Notes: a model not told the origin generated them from the letters alone. Positions 1 to 7,520 are shown, counted from the first letter of the stretch. The stretch is DNA of 14,616 bases from an uncultured Eubacteriales bacterium (GCA_900319835.1 ONPY01000068.1:1-14616); one strand, 5' to 3'. Program-made: numbers and translations.

Positions 1-90
1 GTAGGCATGATGGAGATGGTTCTGGACGTTGACGACATCGTCAGCGAAATGAGCGCCATCCGTTCGGACTACTGCAAGTACCTGGGCTGA
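1..90 (+). CDS. grdA: glycine/sarcosine/betaine reductase selenoprotein A, C-terminal end only (copy 1)
   Basis: Frame 1 reads 29 residues and then TGA at 88-90. The start of this peptide, GMMEMVLDVD, and the charged end with a CKYLG terminus match the C-terminus I know for GrdA, the small selenoprotein that receives the carboxymethyl group from substrate-specific protein B and hands it to protein C. The selenocysteine region lies outside the window, so Sec is not seen here. The gene is partial because the window starts inside it. An identical 3' end occurs on the opposite strand at the other edge. The family call rests on recalled similarity of a short tail, but the grdC-grdD genes directly downstream support it strongly. 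Confidence 0.82.
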   Translation, partial: VGMMEMVLDVDDIVSEMSAIRSDYCKYLG

Positions 91-99
91 TCAAGCCAA
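1..99 (+). repeat. left arm of 99-bp exact terminal inverted repeat
   Basis: Bases 1-99 are the exact reverse complement of 14518-14616. Identity ends at base 100 (g, where the other copy would need a). The arm covers the grdA 3' end plus 9 bases after its stop codon. Both arms touch the window edge, so identity probably continues into the two grdA bodies. Confidence 0.97.
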
Positions 100-111
100 G
101 CAACACGATCC

Positions 112-150
112 GGGGCGGCGGCGTTGCCGCCGCCCCCATTTCTATTTTTT
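112..150 (+). terminator. Rho-independent terminator after grdA copy 1
   Basis: A perfect 11-bp GC stem, GGGGCGGCGGC (112-122) with GCCGCCGCCCC (126-136), encloses a 3-base loop. It is followed by a T-rich run ending in six Ts at 145-150. It sits 21 bases after the grdA stop and would cut grdA off from grdC. It also differs completely from the terminator after the second grdA copy. Confidence 0.88.
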
Positions 151-159
151 GAGCTTTCC

Positions 160-189
160 TTAACGCGCGCTCCAGCGCGGAAATACTAT
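160..189 (+). promoter_or_regulatory. possible weak promoter for grdC-grdD
   Basis: TTAACG (160-165) and TACTAT (184-189) are 18 bp apart, each 4 of 6 to the sigma-70 consensus. A small inverted repeat, CGCGCT/AGCGCG (166-179), lies between them. The case rests mainly on position: the preceding terminator means grdC needs either its own promoter or readthrough. Confidence 0.3.
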
Positions 190-209
190 ATGAGAGGTAA
201 TGACGACTT

Positions 210-1757
210 ATGAAGAGTGTTATCAAAGGCGCTGGCTACATTCTCTGCCATGTCCCCGATATGGTTCTGCATAACGGCACCACCCAGACCACTGAGATGG
301 TTGTCAATCCCGACAGCGAATACCTCAAGGAACTGCCCAACCACCTGCGCAGTTGGGAAGACGTTCTGGCTTACTGGCCCAACCAGGTCTACATCGGCAA
401 CAAGACCCCGGCTGAGCTGACCGCCATTCCCCAGCCCTTCTACCAGACCCCCTGCGACGTGACCGAGCGTTACGGTCACTTCGGCCAGATGATGCCCCAG
501 CAGGAGTTCCTGCTCCTGATGCAGGCGAGCGACGTGTTCGACCTGGTGTGGCTGGACAAGAACTTTGTCGCCGCCCACAAGGCAGAGCTGGCCGCCAACC
601 CCATGATTGACGAGAGCATCATGGCCCGCATCAAGGAGGGCATTGAGCTCAGTGAGATCGAGCGCCTGGTCAAGGAGGAGCACTCCGAGGGCCTGTATCA
701 CAACGGCGTTCTGGTCGGCTGCGTCAAGCGCGCCCACGATATCGACGTGAACCTCTCCGCTCACGTCATGCACGAAAACATCGTCTCCAAGGCTTCCTCC
801 GTCCTGGCCCTGCTCTCCGGTGTGCACAACGCGGGTCTGGAGAAGGCCGACGTCGAATATGTCATCGACTGCTGCGAGGAGTCCTGCGGCGATATGAACC
901 AGCGCGGCGGCTGCAACTTTGCCAAGGCCGCGGCTGAAATCGCGGGTCTCGTCTCCGCATCCGGCTCCGACAGCCGCGGCTTCTGCGCCGGTCCTGCCCA
1001 CGCCCTGGTCGAGGCTGCCGCTCTGGTCGAGTCCGGCGCCTACAAGACCGTTGCCGTCACCGCCGGAGGCTGCACCGCAAAGCTCGGCATGAACGGCAAG
1101 GACCACGTCAAGAAGGGCATGCCCGCCTTTGAGGATATGCTGGGCGGCTTCTGCGTCATCATCGGCCAGAACGACGGCGTCAGCCCTGAGATCAACCTCG
1201 AGATCCTGGGCCGCCACACCGTCGGCACCGGCTCCGCTCCCCAGAATGTCATCAGCTCCCTCGTCACCGATCCTCTGGACCGCAACGGCCTGAAGGTCAC
1301 CGACGTGGACAAGTTCTCCCCCGAGATGCAGAACCCCGACATCACCAAGCCCGCGGGCGCAGGCGACGTGCCCCAGGCCAACTACAAGATGATCGCGGCT
1401 CTGGCTGTCAAGCGCGGCGACATCCCCAAGGCCGATATGCCCGCCTTTATCAAGGATCACGGTCTCACCGGCTGGGCTCCCACCCAGGGCCATATCCCCT
1501 CCGGCGTGCCTTATATCGGCTTTGCCCGCGAGGATATTATGGCCGGCAACATCAAGCGCGTCATGATCATCGGCAAGGGCTCCCTGTTCCTCGGCCGTAT
1601 GACCAACCTGTTTGACGGCATTTCTTTTGTCATTCAGGCCAACTCCAGCGCCGCAGCCGCTCCCGCCGAAGCCGGCGTCAGCGAAGACGAAGTCAAGAGC
1701 ATGATCGCCAAGGCGATGAAGGAGTTTGCAGCGACGCTTCTGGCCCAGGCCGAGTAA
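210..1757 (+). CDS. grdC: glycine/sarcosine/betaine reductase complex protein C, large subunit
   Basis: Encodes 515 residues, the usual GrdC size. Protein C (GrdC+GrdD) takes the acetyl group generated on selenoprotein A and releases it as acetyl phosphate in the cytoplasm, so ATP can be made by acetate kinase. GrdC is related to beta-ketoacyl-ACP synthase III. Visible here are a Cys-rich stretch, DCCEESCGDMNQRGGC (residues 220-235), and GFCAGPAHALVEAA (257-270), which resembles the CAGF nucleophile motif of FabH, making C259 the likely equivalent. The last ~40 residues are Ala/Glu/Lys-rich. ATG 210 follows GAGAGGTAA at 192-200 with normal spacing. The stop is 12 bases before grdD, with GGAGGTG between, so the two are cotranscribed. 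Codon use is strongly biased to C-ending codons, consistent with high expression. Confidence 0.95.
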   Translation: MKSVIKGAGYILCHVPDMVLHNGTTQTTEMVVNPDSEYLKELPNHLRSWEDVLAYWPNQVYIGNKTPAELTAIPQPFYQTPCDVTERYGHFGQMMPQQEFLLLMQASDVFDLVWLDKNFVAAHKAELAANPMIDESIMARIKEGIELSEIERLVKEEHSEGLYHNGVLVGCVKRAHDIDVNLSAHVMHENIVSKASSVLALLSGVHNAGLEKADVEYVIDCCEESCGDMNQRGGCNFAKAAAEIAGLVSASGSDSRGFCAGPAHALVEAAALVESGAYKTVAVTAGGCTAKLGMNGKDHVKKGMPAFEDMLGGFCVIIGQNDGVSPEINLEILGRHTVGTGSAPQNVISSLVTDPLDRNGLKVTDVDKFSPEMQNPDITKPAGAGDVPQANYKMIAALAVKRGDIPKADMPAFIKDHGLTGWAPTQGHIPSGVPYIGFAREDIMAGNIKRVMIIGKGSLFLGRMTNLFDGISFVIQANSSAAAAPAEAGVSEDEVKSMIAKAMKEFAATLLAQAE

Positions 1758-1769
1758 GGAGGTGCCGGA

Positions 1770-2921
1770 ATGAGTAATCTTCAGAAAACCATCGCCGAGG
1801 CTTTCCTGGAAATGGCACAGGGGCTGGAGAGCGGCTCCTTCGGCAAGAAGCCGAAGATCGCCCTGACCGGCATGGGCAGCGAGCACGGCGAGGAAAACGC
1901 CATGAAGGCCGCTTTGATGGCGGCTGCCCGCGGCGTTGACGTCTACTACATCGGCACCCTGGAAGCCGAGGGCGTGACCACCGTTCACGTGGAGAACGAG
2001 GACGAGGGCCACAAGAAGATGGATGAGCTGGTGGAGTCCGGCGCGGTTGACGGCGCCGTCACCATGCACTATCCGTTCCCCATCGGCGTGTCCACCGTCG
2101 GCCGTGTCATCACCCCCGCCAAGGGCAAGGAGATGTTCGTGGCCAACACCACCGGCACCTCCAGCGGCGACCGCATCGAGGGTATGATCAAGAACGCGGT
2201 TTACGGCATCATCACCGCCAAGGCCAGCGGCGTGAAGAACCCCACCGTGGGCATCCTGAACGTCGACGGCGCCCGCCAATGCGAGATCGCCCTCAACCAG
2301 CTCAAGGACGGCGGCTACGACTTTACGTGGGCCAATTCCGCCAGAGCTGACGGCGGCGCGGTCATGCGCGGCAACGACGTGCTGCAGGGCACCCCGGACG
2401 TCATGGTCATGGATTCCCTGACCGGCAACGTGCTCATCAAGATGCTCTCCGCCTATACCACCGGCGGCAGCTTCGAGGCCACCGGCTACGGCTACGGCCC
2501 CGGCATCGGCATGGATTACAACAAGCTGATCCTCATCATCTCCCGCGCTTCCGGCGCACCTCTGATCGCAAACGCCCTGGAGTTTGCGGCCCAGCTCGTG
2601 CGCGGCAAGGTCTTCGAGGTGGCGAAGGAGGAGTTTGCCAAGGCCGAAAAGGCGGGCTTCAGCAAGATCCTGGAGGCCCGCAAGGCTTCCGCCAAGTCCG
2701 CCGCTCCCGCCGAGGAGGTCAAGGCACCCCCCGCAGAGCCGTGCCCCGCTGCCATTCTGGGCGTCGAGGTCATGGATCTGGAGGACGCAGTCAAGGTCCT
2801 GTGGAAGGCCGGCATCTACGCCGAGTCCGGCATGGGCTGCACCGGCCCCGTCGTTCTTATGAGTGACGCCAACCACGACAAGGCAGTCGAACTGCTCAAG
2901 GCGGCAGGCTACATCGGCTGA
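1770..2921 (+). CDS. grdD: glycine/sarcosine/betaine reductase complex protein C, small subunit
   Basis: Encodes 383 residues with a PlsX-like (phosphate acyltransferase-like) fold expected for GrdD, the partner of GrdC in protein C. It forms an acetyl-thioester and releases acetyl phosphate. An Ala/Pro-rich linker (about residues 308-327) leads to a C-terminal segment with the motif GMGCTGPVVLMS. C357 in it corresponds to the thioester cysteine described near the C-terminus of clostridial GrdD. The start is fixed by GGAGGTG (1758-1764) immediately after the grdC stop. The reductase-specific protein B genes (grdB/F/H, grdE/G/I) are not in the window, so the substrate (glycine, sarcosine or betaine) cannot be assigned. 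The stop is an ordinary TGA after the complete family C-terminus. Confidence 0.95.
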   Translation: MSNLQKTIAEAFLEMAQGLESGSFGKKPKIALTGMGSEHGEENAMKAALMAAARGVDVYYIGTLEAEGVTTVHVENEDEGHKKMDELVESGAVDGAVTMHYPFPIGVSTVGRVITPAKGKEMFVANTTGTSSGDRIEGMIKNAVYGIITAKASGVKNPTVGILNVDGARQCEIALNQLKDGGYDFTWANSARADGGAVMRGNDVLQGTPDVMVMDSLTGNVLIKMLSAYTTGGSFEATGYGYGPGIGMDYNKLILIISRASGAPLIANALEFAAQLVRGKVFEVAKEEFAKAEKAGFSKILEARKASAKSAAPAEEVKAPPAEPCPAAILGVEVMDLEDAVKVLWKAGIYAESGMGCTGPVVLMSDANHDKAVELLKAAGYIG

Positions 2922-2940
2922 TCCGACAACAACAAACAGC

Positions 2941-2989
2941 GAGCGGTCCGGCTTTCCTCCGGACCGCTCAAGCTGTTAACAGCTTGAGC
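2941..2989 (+). repeat. two overlapping hairpins after grdD that share an arm
   Basis: Hairpin 1 pairs GAGCGGTCCGG (2941-2951) with CCGGACCGCTC (2959-2969). Hairpin 2 is a perfect 24-base palindrome (2966-2989) centred on GTTAAC. The GCTC at 2966-2969 belongs to both, so the full forms exclude each other. Neither has a T-run directly after it. They may protect the grdCD mRNA 3' end or act with the terminator that follows. Confidence 0.75.
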
Positions 2990-2995
2990 AACAAG

Positions 2996-3026
2996 AATGG
3001 AAGCTTCCGCAGAAGCTCCCATTTTT
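2996..3026 (+). terminator. Rho-independent terminator after grdC-grdD
   Basis: A 12-bp stem with one A-C mismatch (2996-3007 with 3012-3023) encloses the loop CGCA. A TTTTT run spans 3022-3026. It ends the grdCD transcript. The ~140 bases that follow, up to the next gene, show no convincing promoter. Confidence 0.8.
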
Positions 3027-3167
3027 GTACCAATTGGGCGTGAAGAGGGGCTCCCCGCCCCCTTCACAATCCCCCTTACCTGTCTGCCAGTGTCTGAGTA
3101 AGCGGGGCCTTCTGCAAAAACAGTACGATATTTCTTAGTTGCTTTGAAAAACCAGGAGGATTGCGGC

Positions 3168-4328
3168 ATGAGATCGGTTTACCTGGATAACGGCGCAAGC
3201 GCCTTCCCCAAGGCTCCCGGTGTGGCCGAGGCCATGGCGGACTACCTGCTCCACAACGGGGCCAACGTCAACCGCGGCACCTACCGCTCGGCCAGCTCCG
3301 CCGCCATGACGGTGCTGGAGACGCGCACGCAGCTCAAAGAACTGTTCCATTTCCCGGGAAAAGAGACCGAGGTGCTCTTTACCCCGGGCCAGACCTACGG
3401 GCTCAATCAGATCCTGCGCGGCTTCCTGAAACCCGGGGACCATGTGATCGTCAGCAGCATGGAGCACAACGCCGTCATGCGGCCGATCATGGACCTGAAA
3501 AAGCAGGGGGTGACGTTTTCCCGCATCCCAGCGGACACGGCGGGGCGCACCCGGGCGGCGGATCTGCTGCCGCTCATCCGGGAGAACACCAGGCTTGTGA
3601 TGGTCTCCCACGCCTCAAACGTCAGCGGCACGCTCTTCCCCCTGGAGGAGACGGCGGCGCTGTGTTATGAGCGGGGCATCCCCCTCGCGGTGGACGCGGC
3701 CCAGACCGCGGGCCACCGGGACATTGACTTTGGCGCGCTGCACCTGGCGGCGCTTTCCGTCCCCGGCCACAAGGGACTGCTCGGCCCCCAGGGCATCGGC
3801 GCGCTGCTGGTGAAAAAGGACTTTGCCGGAAAGCTCACCCCGCTGATCACCGGAGGCACGGGCTCCGCCTCCGACAGCGAGGAGCAGCCGGCCTATATGC
3901 CGGACCGCTTTGAGTCCGGCACGGTGAATCTCCCCGGCGTTTTCGGCCTGCATGCCGCGCTCGGTTTCATTCTGGAGCAGGGCGTGGAGAGACTGGGCGA
4001 GCATGAGGAGAGATTGACCGCGCGTTTTCTCGCGGGCGTGCGGGCTCTGCCCCTGCGCGTGGCGGGACCGGCCGATCCCAAAGAGCAGGTGGGCGTGGTG
4101 TCCATCGACTTCACCGGCCGGGACAACGGCGAGATGGCCTTTGCCCTGGAACAGGAGTACGGCATCAGTACCCGCTGCGGCCTGCACTGCGCGCCCAACG
4201 CCCACAAGACCCTGGGCACCTTCCCGCAGGGGACGGTGCGCTTCTCCTTCGGGTATGCGACCACCGAGGAGGAGATCGACTGCACCGTGGAGGCCATCCG
4301 GCGCCTGACAGCGGAAGAAACGCGATAA
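3168..4328 (+). CDS. class V aminotransferase, cysteine desulfurase / selenocysteine lyase-like
   Basis: Encodes 386 residues of a PLP-dependent fold type I enzyme in the cysteine desulfurase (SufS/CsdB-like) group. Its likely job is taking sulfur from cysteine or selenium from selenocysteine. The PLP lysine is K202 in [13 protein letters not shown]. The substrate-side histidine region is SSMEHN (residues 96-101), and VDAAQTAGH (175-183) is the cofactor Asp/Gln/His segment. RCGLHCAP (336-343) matches the RxGxHCA motif, giving C341 as the likely persulfide/perselenide cysteine. ATG 3168 is chosen because AGGAGGA lies 7 bases upstream; a TTG at 3144 would be in frame but lies ahead of that site. 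It sits 77 bases before selD, which suggests selenium supply for selenophosphate. It resembles the EF2568-type subfamily often found near selenium genes. Desulfurase versus lyase cannot be decided from sequence. Confidence 0.88.
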   Translation: MRSVYLDNGASAFPKAPGVAEAMADYLLHNGANVNRGTYRSASSAAMTVLETRTQLKELFHFPGKETEVLFTPGQTYGLNQILRGFLKPGDHVIVSSMEHNAVMRPIMDLKKQGVTFSRIPADTAGRTRAADLLPLIRENTRLVMVSHASNVSGTLFPLEETAALCYERGIPLAVDAAQTAGHRDIDFGALHLAALSVPGHKGLLGPQGIGALLVKKDFAGKLTPLITGGTGSASDSEEQPAYMPDRFESGTVNLPGVFGLHAALGFILEQGVERLGEHEERLTARFLAGVRALPLRVAGPADPKEQVGVVSIDFTGRDNGEMAFALEQEYGISTRCGLHCAPNAHKTLGTFPQGTVRFSFGYATTEEEIDCTVEAIRRLTAEETR

Positions 4329-4337
4329 AACACAACG

Positions 4338-4372
4338 CCGCACTTGACTTTTTCGGCAGAGTGCGGTATGAA
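4338..4372 (+). promoter_or_regulatory. candidate selD promoter overlapped by an inverted repeat
   Basis: TTGACT (4344-4349) and TATGAA (4367-4372) are 17 bp apart. CCGCACT (4338-4344) and AGTGCGG (4360-4366) form a 7-bp inverted repeat that spans the -35 box and spacer. This could be an operator or a weak 3' hairpin for the preceding gene. Confidence 0.5.
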
Positions 4373-4405
4373 TGAAAAGATAAAGCATGGAAAGGAGGTG
4401 GCAAC

Positions 4406-5449
4406 GTGGCACACGCGAAGAAGAGATTGACCGAGATGGTGGCCGCGGCCGGCTGAGCGGCCAAGCTCCCACCAGGAGCACTCGCCAAGGTATTGTGCGA
4501 ACTTCCCAAATACCCCAACAAAGATATTCTGATCGGCTTTGATTCCTCGGACGACGCCTGCGTCTACCGGGTTTCAGACGATGTCGCCATTGTGCAGACG
4601 GTGGACTTCTTCCCACCCATGGTGGACGATCCCTATCTCTTCGGACAGATCGCCGCGGCCAATGCCATCTCCGACGTCTATGCCATGGGCGGAAAGCCCA
4701 TCTTTGCCCTGAATCTGCTGTGTTTCCCCAACTGCCTCGATTTGGAGGTGGCGGGGGAGATCCTGGCCGGAGGCGCCGACAAGGCGGCCGAGGCCATGTG
4801 TACCATCGCGGGGGGCCACTCCATCACCGATGACGAACCCAAGTACGGCATGTGTGTCACCGGCACGGTGCATCCTCAAAAGGTCCTGGCCAATAACAGC
4901 CCCCGCCAGGGGGACGCGGTGGTCATCACCAAGGCCCTGGGCACCGGCATCCTGACCACCGCCTTCAAGGGCGAGTTTATCGGAGAGGACGACCTCAAGC
5001 CTGCGACCGACGCCATGCGACAGCTCAACCGCTACGCGGCGGAGGCGGCGGAGGGCCTGCGGGTACACGCCTGCACGGACATCACGGGCTTCGGCTTTGC
5101 CGGGCACCTGTGTGAGATGATGGAGGGCAGCGGCATGACCGCGCAGATTTCGGCGCAAAAGCTGCCGATTCTGCCCAGAGCCATGGAGATGGCAAGCTAC
5201 GGCATGGTGCCCGGCGGCGCCTACCGCAACCGGGATCACTTTGGCTTGAAGCTGGACCTGTCCGGCGTCAGCCAGAGCTACGGCGATGTCATGCTCGACC
5301 CCCAGACCTCGGGAGGCCTGATGTTCTCCGTGGACGAGAGGGACGTGGAGACGCTGCTGCGCCGCCTGCGGGATGCGGGCGTGATCGGCGCGCAGGTCGG
5401 TTGGATATCTGCTTACGACGGGGTGTTGGTCAGAGCGAAGGAGCAATGA
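4406..5449 (+). CDS. selD: selenide, water dikinase (selenophosphate synthetase), selenocysteine-containing
   Basis: Makes selenophosphate from selenide and ATP, the selenium donor for SelA. The true start is GTG 4406, 5 bases after AAAGGAGGTG (4391-4400). Reading on, TGA at 4454-4456 is in frame at codon 17, within the peptide AAAG-U-AAKLPPG. This aligns with the GAGCGCK active-site loop of E. coli SelD, with Sec in place of C17 and Ala in place of C19. An annotation treating TGA as stop would start the gene late, around 4493, and lose the catalytic residue. Full length is 347 residues, normal for the family. Later motifs are DSSDDACVY, TVDFFPPMVDD, AAANAISDVYAMGG (metal/ATP-binding Asp), AGGHSITDDEP and DITGFGFAGHL. 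A terminator follows the stop. SelD therefore needs the Sec machinery it feeds. Confidence 0.95.
4454..4482 (+). promoter_or_regulatory. Sec UGA codon and candidate bacterial SECIS hairpin in selD
   Basis: The in-frame TGA (4454-4456) is followed after 8 bases by a hairpin: GCTCC (4465-4469), loop CACCA, GGAGC (4475-4479). Spacing fits a bacterial SECIS. The loop lacks the G usually found among its first two bases, so the exact fold recognised by SelB is uncertain. Confidence 0.6.
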
Positions 5450-5465
5450 CCGCACGCATGAAATT

Positions 5466-5502
5466 GGCGATGCTCATACTACGGTATGGCGTCGCCTTTT
5501 TT
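5466..5502 (+). terminator. Rho-independent terminator after selD
   Basis: GGCGATGC, a bulged T, and CATAC pair with GTATG and GCGTCGCC (one G-U pair). The stem is closed by the loop TACG inside C...G, a stable UNCG-type tetraloop. Six Ts follow at 5497-5502. It separates selD from selB1, leaving the selB1 promoter unclear. Confidence 0.9.
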
Positions 5503-5535
5503 ATGGAATAAAAAACGAGGAGCAGAGGATTCCCA

Positions 5536-5586
5536 ATGGCAGAGAGACACAAAAGAAGTGAGAGAAAAGCGGGGGCTGAGACATGA
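5536..5586 (+). CDS. possible 16-residue leader peptide upstream of selB1
   Basis: An ATG at 5536 opens a 16-codon frame, MAERHKRSERKAGAET, rich in Arg, Lys and Glu. Its TGA (5584-5586) overlaps the selB1 ATG as ATGA. It could couple translation into selB1, whose own upstream sequence has only a GCGGGGG stretch as a ribosome site. No family is recognised and it may be chance. Confidence 0.25.
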   Translation: MAERHKRSERKAGAET

Positions 5587-7520
5587 AGCACGTGATCATC
5601 GGCACCGCAGGACATATTGACCACGGCAAAAGCGCCCTGACCAGGGCGCTGGTCGGCGACCGGGAGGGCAGCCGGGGCATCGACCGACTGAAGGAAGAGC
5701 AAAAGCGCGGCATCACCATTGAGCTGGGCTTTGCTGAATTCATCCTGCCCAACGGCCAGTCGGCCAGTATCGTGGACGTGCCGGGCCATGAAAAGCTCAT
5801 CAAGCACATGCTGATGGGCGCCGGCGGCATGGATCTGGTGCTGCTGGTTGTGGCGGCGGACGAGGGCTTCATGCCCCAGACCAAGGAGCATTTGGAGATT
5901 CTGGGCCTGCTGGGACTCAAGCACGGTATCGTGGTGCTGACCAAGACAGACCTGGTGGACGCGGAATGGATCGAAGTTGTGAAGGAGGATCTGACCGAGC
6001 ACCTCAAGGGCAGCTCCCTTGAAAACGCCCCGGTGATGCTGGTGTCCTCCGCAACCGGCGAGGGGATCGAGGCGCTGCGAAACCGGATCCAGGAGATGGT
6101 GGAGCAGTTGGACGACCACACGGCGGACAAGCCCTTCCGGCTCCCGGTGGACCGCGTCTTCACGGTGCGCGGCTTTGGCACCGTCGTCACCGGAACGGCG
6201 GTGGACGGAGAGCTCAGCCAGGGGGAGAGCGTGATGATTTACCCCCAGGAGAAGCTCTGCAAGGTGCGCGAGATGCAGCACCATGAAGTCAAGCAGGAGC
6301 ACGTAAGCCCCGGTATGCGCGTGGCGCTGAACCTGGGCAACATCGACAAAAAGGAGCTGATGCGAGGCTGCACCGTGGCGGCTCCCGGCTCCATGCAGCT
6401 GACCAACCGCATCGCGGTGCGCCTGCAGATGACGCGTGACGCGGCCTTCAGCCTCAAAAACGCCTCGCGCGTACACTTCTATCAGGGCACCCAGGAGCTG
6501 ATCGGCAAGCTGCGGCTGCTGGATGCGAACATCCTCGGCCCCGGCGAGAGCGGCTACGCCCTCATCATGTTCACCGAGATGCTGACAGCCCGGAACCTGG
6601 ACAAGTTCATCATCCGCTTCTTCTCGCCCATGGTGACCGTGGGCGGCGGACAGATCCTGGATATGCAGTCGCCCCGTCTGCGCCGCGCGGACGAGGAGGT
6701 CGTGCGCCGTCTGGACCGCCTGGCAGGCCTGCCGGAGGAGCGGATCGGCCAGCTGGTCCTGGACGCAGGCAGCAGCATCCTGCCGGAGCAGGAGCTGGTA
6801 ACGGAGAGCGGACTTGCCGCCGGCACGGTGCGCAAGGCGCTGCGGCAGCTCTGCGACCGTGGGGAGATCTGCCCCATGGCGGACGGCTATGTGGCCGCGG
6901 CCAGTCTCAACGAGGTCTGGGCAAAGATCGAGGAGGCGCTGCGCGCCTTCCACCGGGATGAGCCGCTGGCCGAGGGGATGAACCTGGGCGAACTCAGGGA
7001 GAAGGTCTTCCCGGCGGGCAGCAGAGGCGCCGACGTCATTCTGGACGCCTTCGTGCAGCAGGGGAAGCTCCGCCGCAGCGGCGGGGCGGCAGCGCTGGCG
7101 GAGTTCAGCTCCGTCTTCTCGAACGAGCTGCGCCAGGCCCATGACCGGCTGGAGGGCATCTACCTGCGGGCAGGGCTGGACCCGCTGGGCAGCCAGGAGG
7201 CGGCCGAGGCCTTCGGGGAAAATACGAAGCAGTTTCGCCAGCTCACGCAGCGCATGCTGCAGGACGGCACCCTGATCGCCCTCGACCCCGCGACGCTTGT
7301 CCACAAAAACGCTTACCGCAGCGCGCTGGAGATGCTGGCGGAGATCTTCCGCGAGAAAGGCGAAGTGGTGCTGGGCGATTACCGGACCCGCCTCGGCGTG
7401 TCGAGAAAGAGCGCACTGCTCTACCTGGATTCCTTCGACGCAAAACGCATCACGCGTAAGATGGGCGACAAGCGTGTGGTGCTGAAGCTGCCGGAGGGGA
7501 TAGGCGAAACGCGATTGTAA
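5583..7520 (+). CDS. selB: selenocysteine-specific elongation factor SelB, paralogue 1
   Basis: Encodes 645 residues. SelB binds Sec-tRNA-Sec with GTP and delivers it to the ribosome at UGA codons marked by a SECIS hairpin. The EF-Tu-like G domain carries GHIDHGKS (10-17), GITIE (43-47), DVPGH (65-69) and TKTD (120-123). The beta-barrel domains run to about residue 350, followed by the winged-helix domain IV, ending in LGVSRKSALLYLDSFD and GDKRVVLK, which are expected to bind the SECIS RNA. Between LVG and DRLKEE there are about five extra residues (DREGSRGI region, 26-33) not present in the second SelB of this window. ATG 5583 gives the family N-terminus MKHVIIGTAGH. It is followed by the tRNA-Sec gene. 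All GTPase motifs look intact, so I see no sign of decay. Which mRNAs it serves is unknown. Confidence 0.95.
   Translation: MKHVIIGTAGHIDHGKSALTRALVGDREGSRGIDRLKEEQKRGITIELGFAEFILPNGQSASIVDVPGHEKLIKHMLMGAGGMDLVLLVVAADEGFMPQTKEHLEILGLLGLKHGIVVLTKTDLVDAEWIEVVKEDLTEHLKGSSLENAPVMLVSSATGEGIEALRNRIQEMVEQLDDHTADKPFRLPVDRVFTVRGFGTVVTGTAVDGELSQGESVMIYPQEKLCKVREMQHHEVKQEHVSPGMRVALNLGNIDKKELMRGCTVAAPGSMQLTNRIAVRLQMTRDAAFSLKNASRVHFYQGTQELIGKLRLLDANILGPGESGYALIMFTEMLTARNLDKFIIRFFSPMVTVGGGQILDMQSPRLRRADEEVVRRLDRLAGLPEERIGQLVLDAGSSILPEQELVTESGLAAGTVRKALRQLCDRGEICPMADGYVAAASLNEVWAKIEEALRAFHRDEPLAEGMNLGELREKVFPAGSRGADVILDAFVQQGKLRRSGGAAALAEFSSVFSNELRQAHDRLEGIYLRAGLDPLGSQEAAEAFGENTKQFRQLTQRMLQDGTLIALDPATLVHKNAYRSALEMLAEIFREKGEVVLGDYRTRLGVSRKSALLYLDSFDAKRITRKMGDKRVVLKLPEGIGETRL

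Noticed and set aside
1..99. Terminal inverted repeats of a transposon
   Set aside because: The repeat is a coding 3' end (grdA) with its stop codon, no transposase is present, and it touches the window edges. Duplicate genes plus an assembly break explain it better.
186..2876. 896-codon open frame on the - strand opposite grdC-grdD
   Set aside because: It is low-complexity (Gly/Ala/His/Val/Asp-rich), has no domain, and mirrors the codon bias of two certain genes. It is a shadow of GC-rich coding sequence.
2919..2986. grdD TGA stop read as selenocysteine because hairpins follow
   Set aside because: GrdD is already full length with its family C-terminus, the hairpins start 20 bases beyond, and the read-on peptide soon stops at another TGA with no family match.
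3144..3167. TTG start for the desulfurase-like gene
   Set aside because: The AGGAGGA site (3154-3160) lies after it and fits ATG 3168, which also starts the family N-terminus [10 protein letters not shown].
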